This document shows, piece by piece, positions 1 through 11,144 of a stretch of 64,000 nt of DNA. A program made the position numbers and the translations under genes. How positions within the stretch are numbered: the first letter of the stretch is position 1; the number at the start of each line of letters is the position of its first letter. Source of the stretch: Acestrorhynchus altus (taxonomy: Eukaryota; Chordata; Actinopteri; Characiformes; Acestrorhynchidae); contig CM067505.1 of NCBI GenBank assembly GCA_034509495.1, positions 10,567,067 through 10,631,066 of the forward strand, given 5' to 3'. Below the pieces are notes generated by a model. It was not told the DNA's origin. It saw nothing but the letters and a program-made list of their open reading frames with translations, and did no database searches.

Positions 1-837
1 GTATTTTGTCATGACCAGACCTTGATGTTCCTGTGTTAGGTAGTTCACAGTAGCATGTTAACTCTGAGATATATCATTAAATTGATTAAATCACAATTCA
101 GTTTCAGCAATTCTGCAAAGATATATTTTATTTTGCACCATTTATTTTGTCTGGGGTGTTTATATGACATCATTGCAGATTGTACAGATGATGCTCTCTG
201 TCAGTGTGTTGGTGGCCAGGTGTGCTCTTCACCTGTCCTCCGTGTGGCCTTGACATTTTGGGGTCAACAGTCAGGGGTCTTTCACCAGTCAGCAGCACTT
301 CTCAGTGGAGCCTCACAGTGTCAGTGCTGTTAAGCCAAGGAAAGCTCAAAGCCTGACATTGAAACACTCCCACACACAATACCTATTGAACAGGGGAGGT
401 CAGTGGCCTACAACTGACAAGGCTTTGCAGAGAGAATGTGTAGAAGCAGTGTGAAATGAGCACTGAGACAATCACTGATCCAGTAAATGAGCAGCAAACA
501 ATTCACTGCAGATGAGAAGAAAGACCACGCCACATACATACTCAGTTTTGGATGGTGCACATAAAGCAAATTCACTCAATAATAAGCAAATGTTCATTCT
601 TTGATCTGTCTGTGGTACAGTACAGTGCACTACAGCATCATTTTTCCCCATACACCACACATTAACTACACAGCTGTTCCTGCAAATACACCTTTTCAAA
701 AGGGGCCATATAATGAAAAACCCAAATATTTTTACCTTTTGAAGTAGAGTAATTTAATAGAGTGTGTAAATACTGTGTGAAAATGTACCATTCACTTCAT
801 ATTTCATTGCATACTGCATATGCACAAATCAGATGAG
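1..837. other. Intergenic, nothing recognised
   Basis: No exon-like open frame with splice signals and no recognisable repeat family was seen. The sequence is AT-rich and apparently unique. Confidence 0.5.
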
Positions 838-1310
838 TGTCTCAGTGGTCTCATGTACTAGTACTATGACTTGAGGATCACAGGTCCCAATCCTGGATCA
901 TGCTGCTTGCAATCAGCAGCCAGAGTCCAAGAAAGCAAAAAAGAGAGAGAGGTTAGAAATGGTCTTCGCCCTCTGAGTAGCTCAGTGGTCTATGATCCAA
1001 GCATTTCATAATGCATGAAGGTTTAATTGCATAAAGGTTCAAATCCTGGGTCATGCTGCTTGCCATCATCAGCTACAGTCCAAGAGAGCAAAATTGGCGA
1101 TGCTCTGTCTGGGTAGTCAGGTTGTGCTCTCTCTCCACACATCTCACCCAGTGAAATACTGGCCGGTAGACGCATCTGTTAGATGTTGTATTGGAGCTGG
1201 GGACCTGGCACTTTCCTCTGCCCAGCAATGATGCAATGGTGGCATTTAGAAAAGAGGCTTTGGCCTGCTTCACATGTGTTGAAGGAGGCATGTGCTCATG
1301 TACACCTGTC
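838..1310 (+). mobile_element. Two tandem tRNA-derived SINE copies
   Basis: The second copy (about 962-1305) has a tRNA-like head. TAGCTCAGTGGTC at 978-990 looks like an RNA polymerase III A box, and GGTTCAAATCC at 1036-1046 is a near-perfect B box. The first copy (about 838-960) carries the same landmarks: CTCAGTGGTC, then an 'aatcctggatcatgctgct' block, then an 'agtccaaga' block, in the same order and orientation. It is shorter and lacks the long tail of the second. Both would be made from pol III transcripts and moved by a partner LINE. The body after the tRNA head (1080-1305) was not assigned to a named family. Either a tandem insertion or a dimeric SINE would explain the pair. Confidence 0.7.
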
Positions 1311-2879
1311 ATATGTGATAGGGGGAAGTCCTAATGGGGTTGTGTAATTGGCATTTCTAAATTGTGAGGGAAATTTGGACAAAATTTTAAAAAGAGAAAG
1401 GAATGGTCTTATAAGTAAGAAATGAAATTTTACTTCAGTGGAAAAAGGATGAAAAAAATAAAAAATATATGAAAAATATAAGACATGGATTCCAGATGAT
1501 TGCAAATAGCCAGCTTTGCCAAGACATGGTTCAGCCATGCAGTGATTCCTTCAAGGTTTTTATTCTATGTGCATAATTATATTATCATTCAGCACAATAA
1601 ATTAGATGGATGAAAATAAGCAGAAGAAAGTTGCTGGGTGGGGGAGGTGGGTGCCAACTATTTTGAGTGCTGGTTTAGACACACCATTGTAAATTAATTA
1701 AGCAGCAGCTCTCTAATTCAGAAATGCTTTGACAGCAGAACCTCTATCTCGAACAATACAGCAATGATGGTCCATAAAGGCTCCCAGACAACAGTGAACT
1801 CTTTCAATGTAGTAATTAAAAGAGGTACTGTCAAATAAAGAGGGAGAACAGAGGGGGGATTAAAAAGGAAAAGACAAGTGCCTCATATGCTACTGAACAG
1901 TGCCATCTAGTGACTATAAAACTGTAATGCGTCATTACAACAGCAAATCCACAACAGTGAAGTTCTCTGTGAATATACTGCACTGTTTTTAGAGGAGGAC
2001 CCTAAAAAACCCAGTTTCAGATTTGAATTCCACCTCCAGTCAAAATTCTGAAGTAGCTAATGTGAGTCTCCCTTAAGCTGGGCCAATTGGCTTCTCTGCC
2101 TCTTCCCGGAAAAGACCTCTTATTGAATTGCCTGGGGGAGCACTCTGTTCCACATGGTGAGATTTATGGATGCCACACACATTCCCTCTCTTCTCTTCCT
2201 GCTAACAGGCATGTAGACGAATGAAGTGTCAAACTATTGGAATTCCCCACAGATTTAGAGCCCTTTTAGGGGTCTGAGAGGAAATGGGAAAGAGAGGCAG
2301 TTCAGATCGTAAGTGTATATGCACATGTGGATATTATAGTCTGAAAAGCTGCTGTCATGATTAATGCAACAAGTTGACATAATAAAAAGGGGAGCACTAA
2401 ATTCAGTACCACTCAGCAGTGTATAATTAAAATGGATTTTCCCCTCAGTACTTATATTTTCTTTCATACGTCTGGTGATTCTGTACAGTACTGTGCCATA
2501 AAGCACCATTCTTTTATTTATTTTCCAGTTTTTCACAACCAGGAAAAGAACCCAGAAAATATACTGCTTCTATTCTCTTCAGGAGATTTGTTTTCTGCAG
2601 AAATCTGCTGGAAAAGTTTTCCACACCTACAAAGTTCACCATTCATTAACTGATGTTTGTAGATATGGTTAAAAATCTTTCATACATCTATAATCCCAAG
2701 CATTTACACTCATCACTCCTTAAAACCTCTGTCTCAGACATCCAGATGTCTGATATTAGTGTTGCCTCCATCTCTATCATGGAAATGTGCCTCTCGGGTC
2801 AACAGAACTGCTCAATGTGATAGAAGGGAACTATATTATGTTTGTACTAGTTTACTCATTAAAATATGATTGAAATTTT
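1311..2879. other. Intergenic, unique AT-rich sequence
   Basis: No exon or repeat family was recognised. A slightly GC-richer stretch at about 2060-2200 looks unique but carries no convincing motif. Confidence 0.4.
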
Positions 2880-3095
2880 CATTTTCATTTGGCCCCTCCT
2901 TCTGCTTGCCCTCCTCTTGGCTCTGATTGGCTCTTGTCCAATTAAGACCCTCCGCTCACCAGTATTTCTTTACTGGAGGTTGTTTTTTAATTAGTTTGTG
3001 TAAAATTGTTCATCTCAGAGATGCCATCTCATCTAAGGGTTTAGAGATGTTTCCACTGTTCTGTTGCAGATAATTAGCACGAGCTTGTAAGTGTG
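2880..3095. promoter_or_regulatory. Possible conserved non-coding element with ATTA motifs
   Basis: This unique block holds several homeodomain-type cores in a short span: CCAATTAAG near 2938, TTTAATTAG near 2987 and GATAATTAGC near 3070. It also has a CTGATTGGCTC CCAAT-type motif near 2922. It lies in a gene-poor region about 24 kb upstream of tbxta, where distal enhancers would be expected. This is an inference from composition and motif density only; conservation was not tested. Confidence 0.25.
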
Positions 3096-4029
3096 TGGAT
3101 TTTAACACATATACAATGGAAATGTCTAATGTAACTGAAGAGTTCTAAAACCTAAAACCATTTTACATTTATATTTTATATTTTTATTGCTTTAACTGAC
3201 CTGCACTGAGAAATATTTGGCCCACAGCTGAGTCCTGCTTTTCCAAAGCCAAGGTAATTTACCTGTAAATCTAATCATATATTTCCTGACATTCCTCAGA
3301 GGAATGCACAAATAAAGCAGGAAAGACCCTAAAATCCAACCTTTATTTTTTCAAACATTTTTGATGGATGGTTTCCCAATGAAACAAAACTCATTCTAAA
3401 TGAATACCTGAGAATTATTCAGTGGATTATAATAACTTTTTTTATTGAAACCTTTATTGAAGGTTGATGGTCCAAAAGTCAAAAAACACAGATTTTGTGT
3501 GTCATCACTAAGCCTGAAGTCTTGCCCAGCACACACCAAAGCAGTACTATGCTTGGAATGAAAATCTGACCGGAGATTCTCAGATCGTTGACCTGGGACT
3601 CATCCAAAGGCTAACAGCAAACTACAAAATGATGACACATCCTTGGAGGTCTATTCTGTTGTTCAGGGAAGAATCTTTATCTGTCATGTTGCTTGGCAAC
3701 CATAGTCTTAACAATATTGGCATAGTTAGATAACTTTTTATTGCAATTATAATTCATCATAAATTATTGATTGTACTGGTATATTTTATTATACTGTATA
3801 ATGTCACCATTTTATAAAAGTAATTAAACAAATCTTTGCATCACACCTAACAACAACAAAAAAACAATTTCTCCACTGAGCCCAGACGTAACTGAAAATG
3901 CAAGATACATCATAGAGTAATGGTAGGATGACATGCTAATTTTGTTAATAAACAGCAAAGGTTTGTTTGTAAAAGTATACATAACCTATAACATAACATG
4001 TTACACCCACAAACATTAATGCATTTTTG
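3096..4029. other. Intergenic, nothing recognised
   Basis: AT-rich sequence with no exon-like signal. It ends at the truncated left arm of a Tc1 element. Confidence 0.4.
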
Positions 4030-5288
4030 GGGGGGGTTATGTGATAGACTGACACAAAGTAGCATGTAACTGTGAAGTGAAAAGAAACGTATTCTTTTCA
4101 AAATTTTCATAAATAAAAATCTGAGAAGTGTGACATGCATTTGTATTGAGCCCCCTGTTATTTGATACCCCTGAATAAAATCTATATAGTATAACTATAG
4201 CTGTTCTGTGAAGGCCTCAAACGTTTTATTACGGAACATTAGTGATCAAATAGTATCATGGAACCCAGGAACACACCAGACAGGTCAGGGACAAAGTGGA
4301 GAAGTGTAAAGCAGGGTTAAGTTATAAAAATATCCCAACTACAAACATCTCATGGAGCACTTTTTAAATCATCATCCAAAAATGGAACAAGTGTGGCAAA
4401 ACTGTACACCTACAAAGACGTGGACGTCCACCTAAACTAACATGCCAGGCAAGGAGTGCACGATTTACAGATGCAGCCAAGAGGTCCATGGTCACTCTGG
4501 AGGAGCTGCAAAGATCCACAAATCAGGTGGGAGGATCTGTCTACAGGTGTGTGTTCAACAAACCTGACCTATGGAAAAATGGCAATAAAAAGCTATTTTA
4601 TTGAAAGCAAGCCATAAGTAGTCCCAGTTGCAGTTTGCCACAGGCCGTGTAAGGGACTCAGCAAATATATGGAAGAAGGTGCTCTGGTCAGATGAGACCA
4701 AAGTGAAACCTTTTGGCCTAAATGTAAAATGCTATAAACCTGGAGGAAAACCTGTTAGAGGCTGCAGAAGACTTGAGACTGAGTTGGAGGTTCACCTTCC
4801 AGCAGGACAACTACCTTTAACATACAGCCAAAGCTACAATAGAATGGTTCAGATCAAAGCATATTCATGTGTTAGTATGACCCAGTCAAAGTCCAGACCT
4901 AAATCCCACTTAGAATCTGGGACACTCTTCATCCAATCTGACTGAGCTTGAGCTATTTTGCAAAGAAGAATGGGCAAAACTTTTCAGCCTGTAGATGTGC
5001 AAAGCTGGAAGAGACATACTCCAAAAGACTTGCTGCTGTAATTGTACCAAAAGATGCTCCTACAAAGTGTTGACCCTGGGGGGCTGAATACAAATGCACA
5101 CCACACTTTTCAGATTTTTATTTGTAAGAAATGTTGAAAAATCTATTTCTTTTCACTGCACACTTTCGTGGGACTTTGTGTTGGTCTATCACATAAAATC
5201 CCAATAAATCACATTTAAATTTCTTGGTGTAATGTGAAAAAATGTGGAAACGTTCAAGGGGTATGAATACTTTTTCAAGACACTGTAC
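4030..5288 (+). mobile_element. Degenerate Tc1-like transposon with long terminal inverted repeats
   Basis: The right arm (about 5070-5288) read inward matches the left arm (about 4030-4165) in inverted orientation. Shared blocks include 'tatgtgatagac', 'gaaaagaaa', 'aataaaaatctga' and 'gcatttgtatt.agcccccc'. The outermost ~70 bp of the left arm are missing, so the element is truncated on that side. The right end is the typical 'ctttttcaagacactgta'. In between lies a decayed transposase. Readable parts are an Arg-rich segment near 4425, and KVLWSDETK near 4675-4700, which includes the Asp of the catalytic DDE triad. Stops and frameshifts break it, so it is inactive. Arms of about 200 bp fit the IR/DR class of fish Tc1 elements. 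Confidence 0.85.
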
Positions 5289-6690
5289 TTGCAACCTGCT
5301 CAAACTGGATCCATGAAAACATAAACAGGCTCCAAAGTAACCAGAGAAATGACCAGAATTATGAATAGAATTAGTAAAAGTTGGATGCATATCAATGTCT
5401 GAAGTCTGGAATCCTTGGACTTCACCAAATGTTGAGTTTCCCCGCCTTTACCAAATGTTATGCCAGGCATTTACCACAGCCACCTTCTGTAACTGCTTGT
5501 ATTTGGGTGCCTTCAGTTTCGTCTTCAGTAAGTGAAAAACATTCTCAATTATTAATTTCTTTGCCTAAAGATCCTTGTGGATTCCGTTTACAGTTTTGGG
5601 TCAATATGCATCTTATATTGGCATTTTGGCAGATGATGTGGTATGATGATGATTTCTCCATAGACTGCTATTATCTATTAAAAGCAGTCTTATCAGATAT
5701 TTCTATTCTAAGTGTTACCAGATCTCTGCATCGTGATGTAATACCTCTGTATTTACCTTCATGAAGCTCTTGATTACAGACTATTGTACACAATAATTAG
5801 GGTTGAACCCAAATATTTGACACTTTATTAGGTAGATATTTTGGCTTTTACTTTGGGATCAGCTTGGGTGCTAGACTCAGTAATGAAAAGTAGTCTGCAT
5901 GTCTAATTGGCTGTGTTCAAGAGAAGGACAACACCAAAGAGCTCATCTGTGTGGAATCATACTGAGGACAGTATGCTAAATATGATGTCTAAGACTGAAA
6001 AACTAATGACTAAATGAAAAAAAGAAATGACAGCACAGAGAAAAGATCAATAATGGAGCAATTGCTGATTTTGTCCTGCCTCTGACAGGTTTGTTTGGCT
6101 TTCTTTACATTGAAAGTTCCCCTCAACATTGACCAAATGCAAACTAAATATTTGGAATTACTTACAGACCTTCTTTGCCCTTAATCCAATAGGAACTAAT
6201 GAGAGAACAAGCATGCCTGACCATAAAATGTCCAAATTCCTTTTTTCTTGTGAAAATCATGGGACAAGGAAAAAATGTTTGTCATTCCCAAAAAAAAAGC
6301 AGTATTTTTTTTAAGCTACTTGAATTACAGTTCATATCTTGACTGTTTTTATTTCCAATCCATTGAAGGGGAGTACAAAGGCAAACATGTCAAAATTGTA
6401 TCGCTGACTAAAATCTCAGGGTCCTGACTTCACGTTTTATGTGAATATAGTTTATTGCATTTTCTGATTAACAATAAGCCTTAGTCTTTTAAAAGTCAAT
6501 ATTATATATTTTAGCATATATTTTTCATCCCTATTTTTCATCCCTAAGGAACACAGCATTAATGAGATTCAAAACAGCATTCCACTACAAAAGCTTTCCT
6601 CTGCAAAATTTTATTGTTAGTATTGTTGTAAAGTGTATTCCTCTTAGCAGAATGAACAATCAGACTGAATCATTCCAAATCACTCCGGAA
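5289..6690. other. Intergenic, nothing recognised
   Basis: A 127-codon open frame at 5381-5764 was inspected and not accepted: it resembles no known protein and has no flanking gene structure. The remainder is AT-rich unique sequence. Confidence 0.4.
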
Positions 6691-7210
6691 GTACAAGGTG
6701 GAAAAAAAAAGGCTCCCAGGTCAAAGGGGCCAGGAAAGTAAAGCAAATGAGAGACAGTGGCAGGAAGGCCTTTGGCATTTAGATGTTAAGAAATTTTTGA
6801 GCACTATTGTAGCAAATGAGACTGTAGTACACAGCCTCTTCTCTCTTTCTCCTTTCCCCCCATTTACCTCCTACGCAGCGCACCTCTCCGCAGGCAATTC
6901 AATTACCTCTCATGAAAATTACAGGCGCTTTCATTTGGAAAACGTGGCCTAGGCAGCTCATAAGGTCTCCCTCTCTCCCAGTCTCCCCAAATTAGCCCGC
7001 TAATGCAGCCGTTTGTCATGGTTTGGAGCAAGAGGGAAAAAAGTGTTGAGAATAGAGCTGTACTTCTGATAGAGGGAAGATGACACGAAAGAAATGAGGG
7101 AGAGTGTGCATGAGAGAATAAAGGAGAGGCAAGGGAAAAATAACACAATCAGCAAGGCTGTTGGTGTGCACCGGGTGAAGCGAGCAGGAAAAATGGCTTT
7201 TGCACATGGA
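6691..7210. promoter_or_regulatory. Possible conserved non-coding element
   Basis: This is a unique, GC-richer island in an AT-rich desert. It contains clustered motif-like words: CAATTCAATTACC (6894-6906), AAATTACAGGC (about 6915-6925) and CAAATTAGCCCGCTAATG (about 6987-7004), which pairs two opposed ATTA cores. No exon structure or repeat homology was seen. The lack of simple repeats over ~500 bp in this repeat-rich region fits selection. An enhancer role is an inference. Confidence 0.3.
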
Positions 7211-7769
7211 TCAACTGTTCTTTTGTCAAACGGTGCCTCTGTCTACACACTTCAGTGAGCCAGTGCACAGTGTCTCATACGTGGAATGAAGCATGCTCAA
7301 TCTCAGTGTTCAGCACCTGCAGTTTATTGCAGTGGAACATTTCATTCATTTCATTTTTTTTAACATAATCTACTATGAAATTGTTCTTTAAGGTGGAGTA
7401 AATTATTTGCTTTGAAAACAATTTTTTATATATTTCATGAAATATGATACATTTAGTTTTAGAGACAGGAACAAGAGATGAAAGTATAGGGTATTATTTT
7501 TCTGTTTAAATCAAATGTTTAAACTTGCTCCTGTTTTCTACAAAACCAGATGCTCTACCTTTAATGGGTTGGATGTTTTTTCTACCCTTAATAGGTTTGA
7601 AAAGGGAAATGCATCAGGTGGCAATACTTTCTAGCATATTTTTCTACTAAAGCCCCTGAAGGCCAATACATCAACTTTCTCCTTAATTGTGTTTCTTCTC
7701 TGTGTGTTGTTGCATTAGGATTTTAGTCATAGACTCTGCAGCTACATATTTCAAAATGGTATCTAGGCT
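7211..7769. other. Intergenic, nothing recognised
   Basis: AT-rich sequence with short poly-T runs; no exon or repeat family recognised. Confidence 0.4.
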
Positions 7770-8455
7770 TTAAGGATGGCGAATCTCACCTACCCAATAA
7801 CATTCTTACAGTGAAGCATGGTGGTGGTAGCATCATGCTGTGGAGATGTTTTTCTGCAGCAGGAACTGGGAGACAAGTCAGGGTGAAGGGAAAGATGACT
7901 GCAGAAACATGCAGAGACATCCTTAATGAGAATCTGCTGCAGAGCACTCTGGACCTCAGACTGGGATGAAGGTTTATCTTCCAACAAGACAAGGACCCTA
8001 AGCACACAGCCAAGATAACAAAGGCGTGGCTTTGTGACAACTCTGTGAATGTCCATGAGTAGCCCGGCTAGATCTCAGGCTTGAACCTGATTGAACATCT
8101 CTAGAGATATCTTAAAATGTCTGTTCACTAATGCTCCCCCATCCAACTTAGGGAGCTTCAGAGGTTCTGCTAAGAAGAATGGGAGACACTTCCCAAAAGC
8201 GGTGTGCAAAGCTTGTAGCATCATACTCAAAAAGACTTGAGGCTGTAAATGCTGCTATATGTGCTTCAAGAAAGTACTAAGGCGGAAGTTGTGAATACTT
8301 ATGTACATGTTATGTTTTTTGTGATTTTTTTTTTTTGAATTTGTAAAGATTTCAAAAAACTTTTCTCACTTTCGTTGTGGGGACTGTATTGTTTTTAGAA
8401 GAAAATTAATTCAATCAATTTTGAAATAAGGCTGTAACATAATGTGCAAAAAGCA
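7770..8455 (+). mobile_element. 3' half of a Tc1-like transposon
   Basis: From about 7780 the sequence reads as the second half of a fish Tc1 transposase: the 'acagtgaagcatggtggtgg' block at 7810, a QQDKDPKHTAK-like block at 7986-8010 that includes the second catalytic Asp, and a WLKNELH-type tail. In-frame stops (for example TAG at 8060) break it. The 3' untranslated arm runs to about 8455 and includes 'aaataaggctgtaacataa', typical of one Tc1 family. The 5' half is absent, and a TA microsatellite replaces the outer right end. It is a relic. Confidence 0.85.
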
Positions 8456-8456
8456 C

Positions 8457-8458
<2 letters not shown>

Positions 8459-8545
<87 letters not shown>
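8459..8545. repeat. (TA)n microsatellite
   Basis: About 38 TA dinucleotides, slightly interrupted at the right end. It sits directly on the right arm of the Tc1 relic and probably grew from its AT-rich terminus or TA target. Confidence 0.95.
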
Positions 8546-9384
8546 CCTCATATGAGGATGAGGACCAATCACCCAAGTGCAATGTAAACTATACAGGCTG
8601 AACAGCAGAGGGCGCACATGTGCCTTTGCAAAATCAACTTGTTTTTGTAACTTTTAAGTCCTCTTTGGAAATTGTTCCTTCAACTTTACTGTAAATATGA
8701 AGCAAATTGTAAAGTTTGTGCCATTTATAGATAACAATATGTATCAGAAATGTATCAGTCTCATTTCAGGTTACTTCACTCATATTGATTGGCCTTGTAA
8801 TTGACACATAAAAATAAATAAGCAGACTTAACATGCAGCAACAATGTCTTGGCTAATTTACTGTATGTGGGACAATTTTAGATGAACTGCTATTAATATA
8901 CCTGCTGAAATGCAACAGATGTTTTAAAGATGCATCGAAAGCTTCAAAGTTGCTGTTACAGTAGGCATGCTGAGCTTTAGTTGTTCTAGGAGTGAGCGTA
9001 CACATTACTCTGCTGATTTAGTTCAGATCTAGGAAGGTCAAACCCATTAAACCTTTAATCCCTTCCCATTTGTACAGATGTGTTTGGCTGGCTTTCTTCT
9101 GTTATAAAAACTGGAGGGGGCAGTTTGAACAGCAAGAGCAGGAGGGGACAGTGCAGGTGTCACCAAACTCTGAAAAAGATACAGCAGCTCTACATCTGAG
9201 GCACAGGCCGAAATGTACCTTATCCTATCGTGTACTCACACACCCTAGTTAAAGGCACACTTCCACCCAAAATGATAATGCTGTTGACAGTCAATGAAAT
9301 TGTATAGCCATCAATTAGCACTATGGCAGTGATGCTGTGTTACTTGGTGGCTAATAGAAGTGTGTTGTTGATCATCTTATTTTT
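8546..9384. other. Intergenic, nothing recognised
   Basis: AT-rich sequence; no exon or repeat family recognised. Confidence 0.4.
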
Positions 9385-9462
9385 GATTTCTGTGAAGCTG
9401 CCCTGTGACATCAGTTGTAAAAAGCACTTTACAAAAAATAAATAAATAAATAAATAAGTAAA
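9385..9462 (+). mobile_element. Retroelement 3' tail with (AAAT)n
   Basis: The stretch ends in 'gtaaaaagcactttacaaaa' followed by about six AAAT units. This matches the common 3' end of fish LINE/SINE families whose last bases read as a 'gcgctttaca' block before a short tandem tail. Only the extreme 3' end is recognisable; the body has been lost or was never copied. Confidence 0.5.
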
Positions 9463-9939
9463 AAACTTGAGGTGGATAATGTGGCACTTTGAGTGTTTGT
9501 TAATGAACAAAATTATTGGCTTTTTAAGGAAGAGTAAAATATTCTAAAACACAAAAAATATGCATATCAAAGAAAAATTAGTATATACTGACAACACTCT
9601 GGCACACAACCACCATGTCAGTATCCTGCAGTGCTGAAAGACCTACAATCTGAAATTCTAGAGCTGCAAAGTGCATTTAAACATGATCATGGTTTCAATA
9701 TGAAATGCATCAAGGCATCATGTTTAAACTGAAATGAATATCTCAGGAACTAAAATATGATCATAAGCAAAAGTCAGAGAACACACAACCATATAGTTAT
9801 ATATACTTCAGGCATTTTTAGTTTGCTCCCGGTTTATAACATACATAAGGCGATATGACATCTACAGACATCTTTTGTAACCACATAAACCTGTATAAAC
9901 ATTTACAAAAGTTTATTTCAACATTGTCAGTTGTAATAA
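9463..9939. other. Intergenic, nothing recognised
   Basis: AT-rich sequence; no feature supported. Confidence 0.4.
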
Positions 9940-10096
9940 ATGCTCCTTTTGTCAAGTTTGTCAAATGTTTGTGGACGCCCCTTCAAATAAATACATTCAG
10001 CTACTTTTAAGTCATGCCAATTACTAGCACAGGTGTACAAATTGTACTCACGCACACACACACACACACATGCATGCATGCATGTTACATGCAGCC

Positions 10097-10139
<43 letters not shown>

Positions 10140-10350
10140 CACGCACACACACAGCTTGTCTAGTCTTTGTAGTGAAATATTGCCAATAGAATATGACTCT
10201 CAAGGTGTGGGCTACAGGGGTGTAAAGTCCCCCAGCTTTGACCTGTGGAGCAGTGAAACCGTGTTCTCTCAGATTGATGATGCTCAATCCCATAATGTTT
10301 AGATGAGCTGGAGTATTGGCGATCAGGATGGGTGTTGATCATCCAACAAA
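9940..10350 (+). mobile_element. Non-autonomous DNA transposon fragment split by (CA)n expansion
   Basis: The left part (about 9950-10050) carries 'gtcaaatgtttgtggacgcc' and 'gcacaggtgtacaaattg'. The right part (about 10150-10350) carries 'cagcttgtctagtctttgta', 'ccaatagaat', 'gtgggctacaggggtgtaaa' and 'agcagtgaaaccgtgttctc'. These belong in this order to one abundant fish element family. Between them, where that family normally has a few CA units, two expanded (CA)n arrays (about 10050-10070 and 10099-10152) have grown. A second fragment of the family lies at 30825-31035. The family name was not settled. Confidence 0.6.
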
Positions 10351-11066
10351 TTTTGTTTGTATTGTATTGTGTTGTGTGGTGTAGTAAACAACCACAATGG
10401 AAGAAGCTTAGGACTTTATGTTTGTTTGTTTTTTTAATCCTCAATGATTTGATGTTATATGATGGCTGATGGGCTGCGTTGTGTATTTTGAAATCACCAA
10501 ATCAATCAATAAATCCATGCATTCATCTTGACCTCACTATTGCTCTTGCTGCTGAATGAGCAAGTGTACCAATATATTAATTCTTAAAGCAGATGTTATT
10601 TACCTTCAGAAAGTGTCATGGCAACTGATGCTTATTGGCATAAGTTGTAAGTCATGTCAGTTGTCATGAAAAGCCCTACAATATATTTGTTTCTTTTTGT
10701 GAAAAGGTTGAAACGTGCATATATCTGTTGGACAAGTGAGTGTAGTGCATCTTCATTTGCAGCTTCCTTTCCTTGATTCTCCTTGATTTGTATCTCATGG
10801 ATTCATTATATGTTGTGGTGATGATCAAAATCTAGTCTTTGGATGTAGTATGAAATTTAGTTTTGGTTTAATGTACACAGCCCTTTCGCTTACGTACACT
10901 GATCCTTCACAGCTTTGCTTCCAGGGCTTTGCTGCAGCCTGATCAGGTCCTCATCAGGCCTAGCCTCACTGACTCCCTCTTTAACAAAAGACCAGACGCC
11001 AGATACAGCCTACATTACATTCACATGGGGTCAGGGTAATGGGCAACAGCTAAGCACTCACTCTGG

Positions 11067-11069
<3 letters not shown>
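10351..11069. other. Intergenic, nothing recognised
   Basis: Mixed unique sequence. The 10900-11040 part is a little GC-richer but shows no exon signals. Confidence 0.35.
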
Positions 11070-11105
<36 letters not shown>

Positions 11106-11106
11106 A

Positions 11107-11142
<36 letters not shown>
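11070..11142. repeat. (TC)n then (CA)n compound microsatellite
   Basis: About 16 TC units (11070-11102) are followed after a short linker by about 17 CA units (11107-11141). Confidence 0.95.

Positions 11143-11144
<2 letters not shown>

Noticed and set aside
978..1046. Functional tRNA gene
   Set aside because: A and B boxes are present, but the sequence does not close into a full cloverleaf and continues into a SINE body.
5381..5764. 127-codon plus frame
   Set aside because: No known domain and no gene context; expected by chance at this window size.
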